Shown piece by piece: positions 8,267 to 15,699 of a DNA stretch of 64,000 nucleotides. A program made the position numbers and the translations under genes. Numbering within the stretch: position 1 is the stretch's first letter; every line of letters starts with the position of its first letter. Under the pieces are notes generated by a model that worked only from the letters and a program-made list of their open reading frames with translations, ran no database searches and was not told the origin of the DNA. Origin of the DNA: Solobacterium sp. (lineage in GTDB: Bacteria > Bacillota_I > Bacilli_A > Erysipelotrichales > Erysipelotrichaceae); the NCBI GenBank assembly GCA_022486705.1, contig JAKVKC010000009.1:1-64000 (forward strand). The letters are read 5' to 3'.

Positions 8267-10615
8267 ATGAACCTGAAAGAGCTGAAGATCGGGCAGTCTG
8301 CAAAAATGACTGTCATTGGAGGTGAGGGCGAACTTCGTCAGCATTTCCTGGATATGGGCATGATCCCAGGTACGGAAGTAACCGTAACAAAGTATGCACC
8401 AATGGGGGATCCTATTGAAGTCATGCTGCATGGATATGAACTGACGATCCGCTTAGCAGATGCTGAAAAGATCGAAGTAGAGCCAATCAAAGCAGATACA
8501 AAGATATCAAATGCAAAATTAAAAAAAGAAGTTCTTCATCCTGGTCTTGGTGAAGGCGGTATTTATCATGATCGCAAGACAGAACATCCGCTTCCTGAAG
8601 ATACCGTGCTGACTTTTGCTTTAGCAGGAAATCAGAACAGCGGAAAGACAACTCTTTTCAACCAGCTGACGGGTTCCAATCAGCATGTAGGAAACTTTCC
8701 TGGTGTTACGGTCGATCGGAAAAGCGGACAGGTCCGCGGGCATAAGAATACCAATGTGACCGATCTGCCGGGCATTTATTCTCTTTCTCCCTATACAAGT
8801 GAAGAACTTGTGTCACGTGAGTTTATTCTGGATGAAAAGCCAAGCGGCATCATTAATATTGTGGATGCGACGAACATAGAACGAAATCTGTATTTAAGCA
8901 TGCAGCTGATGGAATTGGACAGACCGATGGTCTTAGCGCTGAACATGATGGATGAGATGCGCAATAATGGCGGATCGGTACTGATCAATGATATGGAAGC
9001 TGCTTTAGGCATACCAGTCGTTGCAATTTCCGCAGCCAAAGATGAAGGCATTGATGAACTGATCAATCATGCACTGCATGTTGCAAAATATCAGGAGAAG
9101 CCGGCGCGGCAGGATTTCTGCGATGAGAATGATCATAATGGCGCTGTGCATCGCTGCCTGCATGGCATCATGGATCTGATTGAAGATCATGCATCAGCTG
9201 CCGGTCTGCCGCTGCGCTTTGCGGCTACAAAGGTAGTAGAAGGGGATGAGCGGATAATCAAGGCTCTGAACTTTGAGCAGAATGAAATGGATATGCTGGA
9301 GCATATCATTGAACAGATGGAAGAAGAGCGCGGCTTAGACAGAGCAGCAGCCATTGCCGATATGCGCTATTCCTTTATTGAAAAACTATGTCAGCAGACG
9401 GTCGTCAAGCCAGTGGAATCAAAGGAACATGAACAGTCGCGGCGGATCGATAAAATACTGACGGGAAAATATACAGCGATTCCTTTCTTTATCGGTATCA
9501 TGGGCCTCGTCTTCTTTCTGACCTTTCATGTCATCGGTGCGTTCTTTCAAGGTCTATTGGAAGAAGGTATCAGTGCAGCAACCGGTGCTGTGGATGCATG
9601 GATGACGTCAGTGCAGGTCAACAGTGTTGTTCATTCTTTAGTGATCGACGGTATCTTTACCGGTGTCGGTACGGTGATCAGTTTTGTGCCGATCATTATG
9701 GTACTGTTCTTTTTCCTGTCAATTCTGGAAGACAGCGGATATATGGCACGTGTAGCCTTCGTTATGGATAAGCTGCTGCGCCGGATCGGTCTTTCCGGCC
9801 GAAGTATTGTACCGATGCTGATCGGGTTTGGATGCACAGTGCCAGGCGTCATGTCGGCCCGTACACTTCCTTCTGATCGTGATCGCAAATTGACAATTCT
9901 GCTGACGCCATTCATGAGCTGCAGTGCAAAGCTGCCAATCTATGCTTTCTTAGCCGATGCCTTCTTTCCATCTCAGGCTGGCTGGGTCATGCTTGCTCTG
10001 TACTTCCTTGGCATTGTGATGGCAATCATCGTTGCTCTGCTTTCAAAAGAAACGGTCTTTCATGGTGAAGCAACTCCATTTGTGATGGAACTCCCGAATT
10101 ACAGAATGCCAAGTGCAAAGTCAACATGGATGCTGATGTGGGACAAGGCAAAAGATTTCCTGCAGAGAGCCTTTACCGTCATCTTTGTCGCAACGATCAT
10201 CATCTGGTTCCTGCAGCACTTTGATCTCTCGTTGAATCTTGTATCTGATTCTTCCACAAGTATTCTGGCCATTGCGGCTGGCGGTATTTCGCCGATCTTT
10301 GCTCCATTGGGATTTGGCGATTGGCGCATTGTTACCGCATTGATCACTGGCTTTATGGCAAAGGAATCTGTTGTATCTACGCTCTCCGTATTATTCGGCA
10401 GCACGGCAGAGATCCTCAGTGCAATTACACCGCTGGCTGCGGCTGCATTGCTTGTCTTCTGTCTTCTCTATACACCATGCATTGCTGCTGTTTCTGCCAT
10501 CAAGCGGGAGCTTGGCGCAAAGTGGTCCCTATTCATTGTGCTGTTCCAATGCGCATTAGCTTGGATCATCGCATTCCTTGTTCATTTCATCGGTCTTCTG
10601 ATTGGCTTGGCATAA
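8267..10615 (+). CDS. feoB: Ferrous iron transporter, FeoA-FeoB fusion
   Basis: Imports Fe(II) across the cytoplasmic membrane. Residues 1-75 form an SH3-like FeoA domain (RQHFLDMGMIPGTEV), followed by a linker and a FeoB G domain starting near residue 120: G1 GNQNSGKTT, G3 DLPGIYSLSPYT, G4 NMMD. The membrane part begins near residue 400 with the two Gate regions (FVPIIMVLFFFLSILEDSGYM; LLVFCLLYTPC). FeoA and FeoB are usually separate genes; this single 782-residue frame is an in-frame fusion. AGAGAGGAG precedes the ATG. The following DtxR-type gene starts 3 nt after the stop; no FeoC is visible. Confidence 0.96.
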   Translation: MNLKELKIGQSAKMTVIGGEGELRQHFLDMGMIPGTEVTVTKYAPMGDPIEVMLHGYELTIRLADAEKIEVEPIKADTKISNAKLKKEVLHPGLGEGGIYHDRKTEHPLPEDTVLTFALAGNQNSGKTTLFNQLTGSNQHVGNFPGVTVDRKSGQVRGHKNTNVTDLPGIYSLSPYTSEELVSREFILDEKPSGIINIVDATNIERNLYLSMQLMELDRPMVLALNMMDEMRNNGGSVLINDMEAALGIPVVAISAAKDEGIDELINHALHVAKYQEKPARQDFCDENDHNGAVHRCLHGIMDLIEDHASAAGLPLRFAATKVVEGDERIIKALNFEQNEMDMLEHIIEQMEEERGLDRAAAIADMRYSFIEKLCQQTVVKPVESKEHEQSRRIDKILTGKYTAIPFFIGIMGLVFFLTFHVIGAFFQGLLEEGISAATGAVDAWMTSVQVNSVVHSLVIDGIFTGVGTVISFVPIIMVLFFFLSILEDSGYMARVAFVMDKLLRRIGLSGRSIVPMLIGFGCTVPGVMSARTLPSDRDRKLTILLTPFMSCSAKLPIYAFLADAFFPSQAGWVMLALYFLGIVMAIIVALLSKETVFHGEATPFVMELPNYRMPSAKSTWMLMWDKAKDFLQRAFTVIFVATIIIWFLQHFDLSLNLVSDSSTSILAIAAGGISPIFAPLGFGDWRIVTALITGFMAKESVVSTLSVLFGSTAEILSAITPLAAAALLVFCLLYTPCIAAVSAIKRELGAKWSLFIVLFQCALAWIIAFLVHFIGLLIGLA

Positions 10616-10618
10616 AAT

Positions 10619-11005
10619 ATGCAGCTGGCAAGAAGAGAAAAAGAATCGGTGGAGAATTATCTCGCATCGATCCTGGATATTCAGAAAAGAAATGGCAGGT
10701 GCTATTCGGTAGATGTATCGCATGATCTGAATGTTGCCAAAGCCAGTGTCAGTGTGGCAATGAAAAAGCTGACTGAACAGGATCTTGTCAGCTTTGGAAC
10801 GTCTCATGAACTGATACTGTCAGAAGCGGGACATGCGATTGCCAAAGATGTATTGGCAAAAAGGAAACTGCTGAAAGAAGCATTGATAGCCATCGGTGTC
10901 GATGAAGAAACAGCAGAAACAGATGCACATGAGATTGAACATTCAATCAGCAAAGAGACAAATAAGAAACTATATCAGTACCTCAGAAAGCAGATGAAGA
11001 AGTAA
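10619..11005 (+). CDS. DtxR/MntR-family metal-dependent regulator
   Basis: A 128-residue protein with an N-terminal winged helix (YLASILDIQ, VSHDLNVAKASVSVAMKKL) followed by the DtxR dimerisation region with LSEAGHAIAKDVLAKRKLLKEAL and the metal-ligand-like EETAETDAHEIEHSIS. Length fits the short MntR-like class without an SH3 domain. It is the last gene of the feo operon, only 3 nt after feoB and without a clear Shine-Dalgarno, suggesting coupled translation. Likely represses its own operon through the palindrome at 8225-8244. Fe(II) versus Mn(II) specificity cannot be read here. Confidence 0.87.
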   Translation: MQLARREKESVENYLASILDIQKRNGRCYSVDVSHDLNVAKASVSVAMKKLTEQDLVSFGTSHELILSEAGHAIAKDVLAKRKLLKEALIAIGVDEETAETDAHEIEHSISKETNKKLYQYLRKQMKK

Positions 11006-11027
11006 TTGTTTACAGCAGCATCCTATG

Positions 11028-11079
11028 AGATCTTTTCGGCAAAGATTGTTGCAGCAATCATACCGATAAGATCTTTTTC
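11028..11079 (+). terminator. Intrinsic terminator of the feo operon
   Basis: A long two-part stem: AGATCTT (11028-11034) pairs with AAGATCT (11068-11074), enclosing CGG/CCG and an inner GATTG/CAATC hairpin; a T run follows. About 145 nt without recognisable features separate it from the next gene end. Confidence 0.75.
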
Positions 11080-11225
11080 TTTTGAACAGCTCTGCATGGC
11101 TTCTTTTATGGCATTTCATGATTCCGTTAAGCAGCAGATCATAATACTATGCATGAATGTTTTCTGCTCCGGATAAGCTATGCTGCGTCTTGAATAAAGA
11201 CTGTCAGATGCCTCCTGTATTCTGC

Positions 11226-11951
11226 TTATTCAGTCTCCGCTGAATTGGATGCTTTGTCATACTGATATCCATTGTCTTTTTCAAACTGTTCAGCATATCT
11301 TTCATAGTATCCGCGATTGGTGAATGCATAAGGCGTATTCTGACTGCCTAATAGATCTTCCGGCAGATTGATCAGCAGGAAACAGAAGCCAAACATTGCG
11401 GCGATGGCAATGATCCATTGCCTGAATTTCGGACGATCCTCTTTTGTTCTGAACAGCTGTATGGCAATGCCAATGGCTATCGGCAGAAAGCCGAACAGGG
11501 AAGTGATCAGACCTGGTGAATACAATGTATTCATGCCATATGGTGCAAAGATCTGCATATCCTGAAGGCCGATGCTGACATGGATGAATACTTCAAATAA
11601 AGAGAACAGCATGATGGCAATGCCAGCTGGTTTGCCGAAGCCCCAGAACTTCAATACGATGCAGCCAAGCAGCACACCGCCAAAGTTGGTGATCATATCG
11701 GTCAGACGGTTCATAGGATAGCAGCTTAATATGGATGATCCATGGCTCAGGTTGTAAGAGTAATGCAGTCCGCCTGGCAGCACCCATTCCTCAAGGACAT
11801 GCAGGACAAGAACAACAATTGCCAGCGTGCAGAGAATGGTCAGCTTAGACCATGTATGACGATGCTTATAAATCAAGATGCAAAGGACAATGGCAATCGC
11901 TGCCATCACATACAGCCAGATCGACAGCCAGCCTTGAAGCAATGTTTCCAT
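11226..11951 (-). CDS. HXXEE-domain multi-pass membrane protein (paralog 1)
   Basis: A 241-residue protein with about six hydrophobic segments, of unknown function. It carries LHVLEEW, the HXXEE motif that names family PF13787, followed by PGGLHYSYNL, then CYPMNRLTDM, a second His in EVFIHVSIG, and SPYAF-like NTPYAF near the C terminus. The same landmarks appear in the gene at 12625. The conserved His, Glu and Cys residues in membrane-proximal positions look like possible metal ligands (inference). Start chosen at 11951 because GAGGAG lies 7 nt upstream; a longer frame to 12077 would cross the promoter. Transcribed divergently from tetR. Confidence 0.85.
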   Translation of the reverse strand: METLLQGWLSIWLYVMAAIAIVLCILIYKHRHTWSKLTILCTLAIVVLVLHVLEEWVLPGGLHYSYNLSHGSSILSCYPMNRLTDMITNFGGVLLGCIVLKFWGFGKPAGIAIMLFSLFEVFIHVSIGLQDMQIFAPYGMNTLYSPGLITSLFGFLPIAIGIAIQLFRTKEDRPKFRQWIIAIAAMFGFCFLLINLPEDLLGSQNTPYAFTNRGYYERYAEQFEKDNGYQYDKASNSAETE

Positions 11952-11983
11952 AAGTGATCTCCTCTTTTCTTTCTGCATCTCTG

Positions 11984-12022
11984 TTGTATCAGTAAAATAA
12001 ATGCGATACAATAGTATCGCAA
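11984..12022. promoter_or_regulatory. Divergent promoters and TetR-type operator
   Basis: Plus strand: TTGTAT (11984-11989), 17 nt, TACAAT (12007-12012) for tetR. Minus strand: TTGCGA (12022-12017), 17 nt, TATTTT for the HXXEE gene. A perfect palindrome TGCGATAC-AATA-GTATCGCA (12002-12021) covers the plus -10 and the minus -35, and a second inverted pair TTGTATC/GATACAA (11984-11990, 12005-12011) overlaps it. One repressor bound here would block both promoters. Confidence 0.8.
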
Positions 12023-12068
12023 TAAACACTGCAGAAAGCAGAAATATGAAGCGGAAAAGGAGAACGAT

Positions 12069-12644
12069 ATGTACCATATTCCCAAGGATAAGCGCAGCGA
12101 ACAGTCAGTGAAGCTGATCTACAATGGTCTGATCAGCTGTCTGAAGAAAAAAGAATTTGATCGGATCACGGTGAGTGATCTGCAGAAAGAATCCGGGGTG
12201 GCACGGACAACGATCTATCGCAGTTTTGACAATATCTCGGATATTCTGTATTGGAAGTGCGATACCTGTTTTAATGATTCTCTGTTCAGCTCTATGCCAT
12301 CTCTCAGATCCTCTGAAATGGAACTGGCTAAACACTATTTTAAATATTGGATGGAGCACAGCGATATTCTGGAGCTCCTGATGAAGATCAATCGCTTTGA
12401 TATTATTTATGCCTGCCATATGAAGAATGCAGATGCTTTGGCTGCACAGTATGGCCGGCTGCCTAACTTTCCCTCAGAACATGGAAACTATTTTATTGCG
12501 ATCCGCACAGGATTTACCGTCAGTATCCTGACGGCATGGCTGCGCGGCGGACGCAGAGAAACACCCGAAGAGATCACAGCGATCATTCAGGAGCAGCTTG
12601 TTCTGCTTCAGGAAGGAGCGAGAGATGATAAAAAAACTGACTGA
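12069..12644 (+). CDS. TetR/AcrR-family transcriptional regulator
   Basis: A 191-residue TetR-type protein: N-terminal helix-turn-helix FDRITVSDLQKESGVARTTIYRSFDNISDIL near residues 32-62 and a variable helical ligand-binding C-terminal part. AAGGAG precedes the ATG. It lies between two HXXEE membrane genes, one divergent and one overlapping its 3' end by 20 nt, with a perfect palindrome in the divergent promoter region. Local repression of all three genes is the natural inference; the ligand is unknown. Confidence 0.9.
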   Translation: MYHIPKDKRSEQSVKLIYNGLISCLKKKEFDRITVSDLQKESGVARTTIYRSFDNISDILYWKCDTCFNDSLFSSMPSLRSSEMELAKHYFKYWMEHSDILELLMKINRFDIIYACHMKNADALAAQYGRLPNFPSEHGNYFIAIRTGFTVSILTAWLRGGRRETPEEITAIIQEQLVLLQEGARDDKKTD

Positions 12645-13287
12645 AGCATGGCTGTCAATCTGGCTCTATGTCATGATCCTGACGGCCGGCATCATTTTGG
12701 GACTTCTGCTGGCAAACTGGCATACATGGGACCTTGGCACAAAACTGTTTGCGGCAGCAACCATCCTGCTTCCTCTGCATGTATTGGAAGAATGGCATTT
12801 TCCCGGCGGGTTCCATACGATGTACAATCTGATGAAGCGTTCCGATCATCCAGACTGCTATCCGATGAATCAGCTTTCTGATATGTGGACGAATCTGCTC
12901 GGCGAAGTATTCGGGTGCGCTGTTCTGATTGCTGGTGTAAATCCGGTATTTCTGATCATGCAGCTGTTCCTCTGCTGTGCAGAGATCGGCGGGCATCTGT
13001 CCGGCGGTATCTTTGCATATCGCAAATTCAGAGATCAAGGAAAGCGTACCATTTACAATCCCGGTCTGTTTACCGCAGCAGCGGGATACTTCCCCATCGG
13101 CCTCGGCATCGTATACTGCCTGCTGAGGGAACAGATCCCTGCTCTGTGGGAGATTCCATTGGCTTTATGCTGTTCTCTTGCCTTAGGTGCTTTTTCTCTG
13201 AAAGGAGTGGAGAAATTATGCATGGATCCGCATTCTCCTTATGCCTTTTCATGGGGAAATGGCTATTTCAGCAGATATATTGATTAA
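12625..13287 (+). CDS. HXXEE-domain multi-pass membrane protein (paralog 2)
   Basis: A 220-residue paralog of the protein at 11226-11951. Shared blocks: WLSIWLYVM at the N terminus, HTW, LHVLEEW followed by PGGFHTMYNL, CYPMNQLSDMWTN, GGHLSGG, YNPGL, and SPYAF with GYFSRY at the end. Function unknown. The start ATG at 12625 has GGAG 9 nt upstream and lies inside the end of tetR, so the two are co-transcribed and probably coupled. The presence of two diverged copies around one regulator suggests a functional pair, possibly a heteromer (inference). Confidence 0.86.
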   Translation: MIKKLTEAWLSIWLYVMILTAGIILGLLLANWHTWDLGTKLFAAATILLPLHVLEEWHFPGGFHTMYNLMKRSDHPDCYPMNQLSDMWTNLLGEVFGCAVLIAGVNPVFLIMQLFLCCAEIGGHLSGGIFAYRKFRDQGKRTIYNPGLFTAAAGYFPIGLGIVYCLLREQIPALWEIPLALCCSLALGAFSLKGVEKLCMDPHSPYAFSWGNGYFSRYID

Positions 13288-13309
13288 GAGACAGCATAAT
13301 TAGCAAATG

Positions 13310-13351
13310 AAAAAGAAAAATCCAGCTCGGCCATATGCCAGAACTGGATTT
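13310..13351 (-). terminator. Terminator of tRNA-Ser
   Basis: On the minus strand AAATCCAG pairs with CTGGATTT, with an inner GGC/GCC pairing, then a T-rich tract (A-rich 13310-13320 on the plus strand). It may also end the paralog-2 operon arriving from the other side. Confidence 0.8.
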
Positions 13352-13357
13352 CATTTA

Positions 13358-13446
13358 TGGCGGAGAAGGAGGGGTTCGAACCCTCGCACGCTTGCACGTC
13401 TGCCGGTTTTCGAAACCGGTCCCTTCAGCCTCTTGGGTACTTCTCC
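13358..13446 (-). tRNA. tRNA-Ser (anticodon CGA)
   Basis: Read on the minus strand, the acceptor GGAGAAG pairs with CTTCTCC, discriminator G and an encoded CCA. The anticodon stem CCGGT/ACCGG encloses TTCGAAA, giving CGA (reads UCG). A long variable arm (GACGTGCAAGCGTGC) is typical of tRNA-Ser, and the T arm has GGTTCGAACC. Confidence 0.95.
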
Positions 13447-13460
13447 AAACAGCAAAAATG

Positions 13461-13466
13461 ATTATA
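13461..13466 (-). promoter_or_regulatory. -10 box of the tRNA-Ser promoter
   Basis: TATAAT preceded by TGG (extended -10) on the minus strand, 14 nt before the tRNA 5' end. Confidence 0.65.
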
Positions 13467-13508
13467 CCATAATCGGCGCAGAACACCTACTTATGAAAAT
13501 AATGAAAA

Positions 13509-13523
13509 AGTTTTCAGACAATT
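13509..13523 (+). promoter_or_regulatory. CodY-box-like sequence upstream of oppA
   Basis: AGTTTTCAGACAATT matches 13 of 15 positions of the CodY consensus AATTTTCWGAAAATT. It lies 35 nt upstream of the oppA -35. CodY is known to control peptide transport operons in several Bacillota; whether this organism has CodY is not visible here. Confidence 0.42.
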
Positions 13524-13557
13524 ATCATGAAAATTACAATGTAAATTGTGAAACTTA

Positions 13558-13586
13558 TTGACACAAATCCTGAAAATACCTACAAT
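13558..13586 (+). promoter_or_regulatory. oppA promoter
   Basis: TTGACA (13558-13563), 17-nt spacer, TACAAT (13581-13586). A small palindrome ACAAT-GTAA-ATTGT (13536-13549) lies just upstream of the -35. Confidence 0.85.
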
Positions 13587-13626
13587 TTTAGCATATTCAG
13601 GTAAAACTGAACGGGAGGAAAGAGTT

Positions 13627-15564
13627 ATGAAGATGAAGAAGGCTTTATGCGCTTCACTGGCACTTGTACTGGCTGCAGGTTGCTCTACAGGCAGCGCATC
13701 ATCCAGCAAGAAGTCTCAGGATCTGTATTATGTATTTACATCAGATCTGAAGACAACTGACTATTTGATCACACAGAATGCGGCAGATCATGACATCAAC
13801 GACAACATTGTTGATGGCTTGGTTGAAGTAGATGCCAAGAACAAGTATGTTGCTTCTTTGGCAGAAAGCTGGGAACACAACGATGATTCCAGTGTTTGGA
13901 CATTCCATTTAAGAAAGGATGCCAAGTGGGTCACAAATACCGGTGAACAGTACGGTACAGTTAAGGCTGACGACTTTGTTGCCGGTCTGCAGCACGCAGC
14001 TGATTTCAAGTCTGCTACATTATCTCTTGCTGCTATGCATATCAAGGGACTGCAGGATTATGCAGATGGCAAGACAAAGGACTTCAGCACAGTAGGTGTC
14101 AAGGCTGTTGATGACTATACAGTTGAATACACACTGACACAGCCTGCTACATATTTTGATACATTGACATCTTATACAATTTTCTATCCAGTCAACCGTG
14201 AGTTCCTTGAAGCTCAGGGCTCCGGATGCAAACTGGGTTCCCCAGATGCAAACAACTGTAAGTTCGGACAGCCAACAGAACCAAGTTCTGTACTGTACAA
14301 CGGTGCTTATATCCTGACATCCTTTGTTTCCAAGTCTGAAGAAAAGCTGACAAAGAACAAGAATTATTGGGATGCAGATCATGTTTACATCAACAATGTC
14401 AACCTGGTCTATGATGATGGATCTGATCCAGCATCAACTGTAAAGGGATTCGAACAGTCAGAGAACCCTTATTACCAGGGCGTACTGCTTGCTAAGTCTG
14501 ACAACTTCAAGGATTATCTTGAAAAGTATAAGGACAATGCATACACAGGCATGCAGGATCAGTATACCTTCGGCATCAACTTCAATATGAACCGTATCAC
14601 ATATACAACAACAGACAAGACAGCTACACAGCAGACAGATGCTCGTGCAGCACTGCTGAACAAGAACTTCCGTTTGGCTCTGAAGTATGGCCTGGACCGT
14701 GTATCTTACATGGGAACAGCTGTTGATCCTTCCATCGCTGCTACTGCACTCCGCAACATTGAATGCCCATGGAACTTTGTCACGACAACAGATGGCACAG
14801 CATATGGTCAGCTTGTTGAAGATGCTTCGACACTGAAGGCAGATCTGTCTGAAGGACAGGATCCGTTCTACAATGCTGACACAGCTAAGAAGTATATCGA
14901 ATCTGCAAAGAGCGAACTGTCCGGTGTCACCTTCCCAATCAAGCTTGACTTGATGGTCGATGAATCCAGCAAGACTCTGGTTGCTCAGGCTTCTTCTCTG
15001 AAGCAGTCCATTGAAGCTTCGCTTGGTACAGACAATGTTCAGATCATTGTTCACCCAGTAGATTCTGATACATATGAGAAGTCCGCTTACAACTCCACAG
15101 GACCAGTCGATGCTGACTGGGATATCTCCACATCTACAGGCTGGGGCTATGACTACATCGATCCGAAGTCTTATCTGCATATCTTCTGCCCAACAGACGG
15201 CGATATTCTCCGTCAGAACATGGGTCTTGAATTTGAAGCAGATGGCGATGCTCAGAACACAGCAGCCATTGCTGCTTCCGGTCTGGATGAATATCAGAAG
15301 CTCTATGATGCTGCTGATGCCATCACAGATGATCAGGATGCACGTTACAAGGCATTTGCTAAGGCAGAAGCATTCATCCTTGATGAAGCTATCTACATTC
15401 CTGTACAGGCTCGTACAGCTTCTGTAAACTGGAGAATTTCGAGAGAAGTTCCATTCCAGGGAGGCTATCTGCAGACAACGAAGTACAAGAGCAGAATCAT
15501 CCAGAAGGATGCAATCACAGCTGCTGATTACAAGAAAGCTCTGGAAACTTGGCAGAAGGGCTAA
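13627..15564 (+). CDS. oppA: Oligopeptide ABC transporter substrate-binding lipoprotein (AmiA/OppA type)
   Basis: Surface lipoprotein that captures oligopeptides for import. The signal peptide ends in LAAGC with the lipidated Cys near residue 19, followed by a Ser-rich spacer. The body (645 residues) is an SBP_bac_5 fold: VEYTLTQPATYFDTLTSYTIFYPVN, LLNKNFRLALKYGLDRVSYM, DWDISTSTGWGYDYIDPKSYL. Length and these stretches resemble pneumococcal AmiA. The start ATG has GGAGG at 13614; the longer frame begins at the -35 box. It is followed by a hairpin region and oppBCDF. Confidence 0.93.
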   Translation: MKMKKALCASLALVLAAGCSTGSASSSKKSQDLYYVFTSDLKTTDYLITQNAADHDINDNIVDGLVEVDAKNKYVASLAESWEHNDDSSVWTFHLRKDAKWVTNTGEQYGTVKADDFVAGLQHAADFKSATLSLAAMHIKGLQDYADGKTKDFSTVGVKAVDDYTVEYTLTQPATYFDTLTSYTIFYPVNREFLEAQGSGCKLGSPDANNCKFGQPTEPSSVLYNGAYILTSFVSKSEEKLTKNKNYWDADHVYINNVNLVYDDGSDPASTVKGFEQSENPYYQGVLLAKSDNFKDYLEKYKDNAYTGMQDQYTFGINFNMNRITYTTTDKTATQQTDARAALLNKNFRLALKYGLDRVSYMGTAVDPSIAATALRNIECPWNFVTTTDGTAYGQLVEDASTLKADLSEGQDPFYNADTAKKYIESAKSELSGVTFPIKLDLMVDESSKTLVAQASSLKQSIEASLGTDNVQIIVHPVDSDTYEKSAYNSTGPVDADWDISTSTGWGYDYIDPKSYLHIFCPTDGDILRQNMGLEFEADGDAQNTAAIAASGLDEYQKLYDAADAITDDQDARYKAFAKAEAFILDEAIYIPVQARTASVNWRISREVPFQGGYLQTTKYKSRIIQKDAITAADYKKALETWQKG

Positions 15565-15584
15565 TCCTTTCTCACCATTGAAAA

Positions 15585-15650
15585 ATTTACATTTTAATGT
15601 AAATATGATGATTAGGGGGCTGAAAATGCTTCCTAATCATTTGTATTTTT
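15585..15650 (+). terminator. Attenuating hairpins between oppA and oppB
   Basis: First hairpin ATTTACAT-TTTA-ATGTAAAT (15585-15604), a perfect 8-bp stem. Second hairpin ATGATTAGG/CCTAATCAT (15608-15640) followed by TTGTATTTTT. The imperfect T tract suggests partial termination, which would give more binding protein than membrane components, as is common in opp operons. Confidence 0.62.
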
Positions 15651-15699
15651 GAGCTGTATATTATATCCTTAATAAGCGAATTTAAAGCAGGGGGTTTCT

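Noticed and set aside
11952-12077. Longer frame of the minus-strand HXXEE gene starting at 12077
   Set aside because: It would cover the divergent promoters and operator; GAGGAG supports the start at 11951 and the paralog has the same N terminus.
14458-15180. 240-codon minus-strand ORF antisense to oppA
   Set aside because: Composition is a shadow of the oppA codon pattern, with no domain, promoter or ribosome-binding site.
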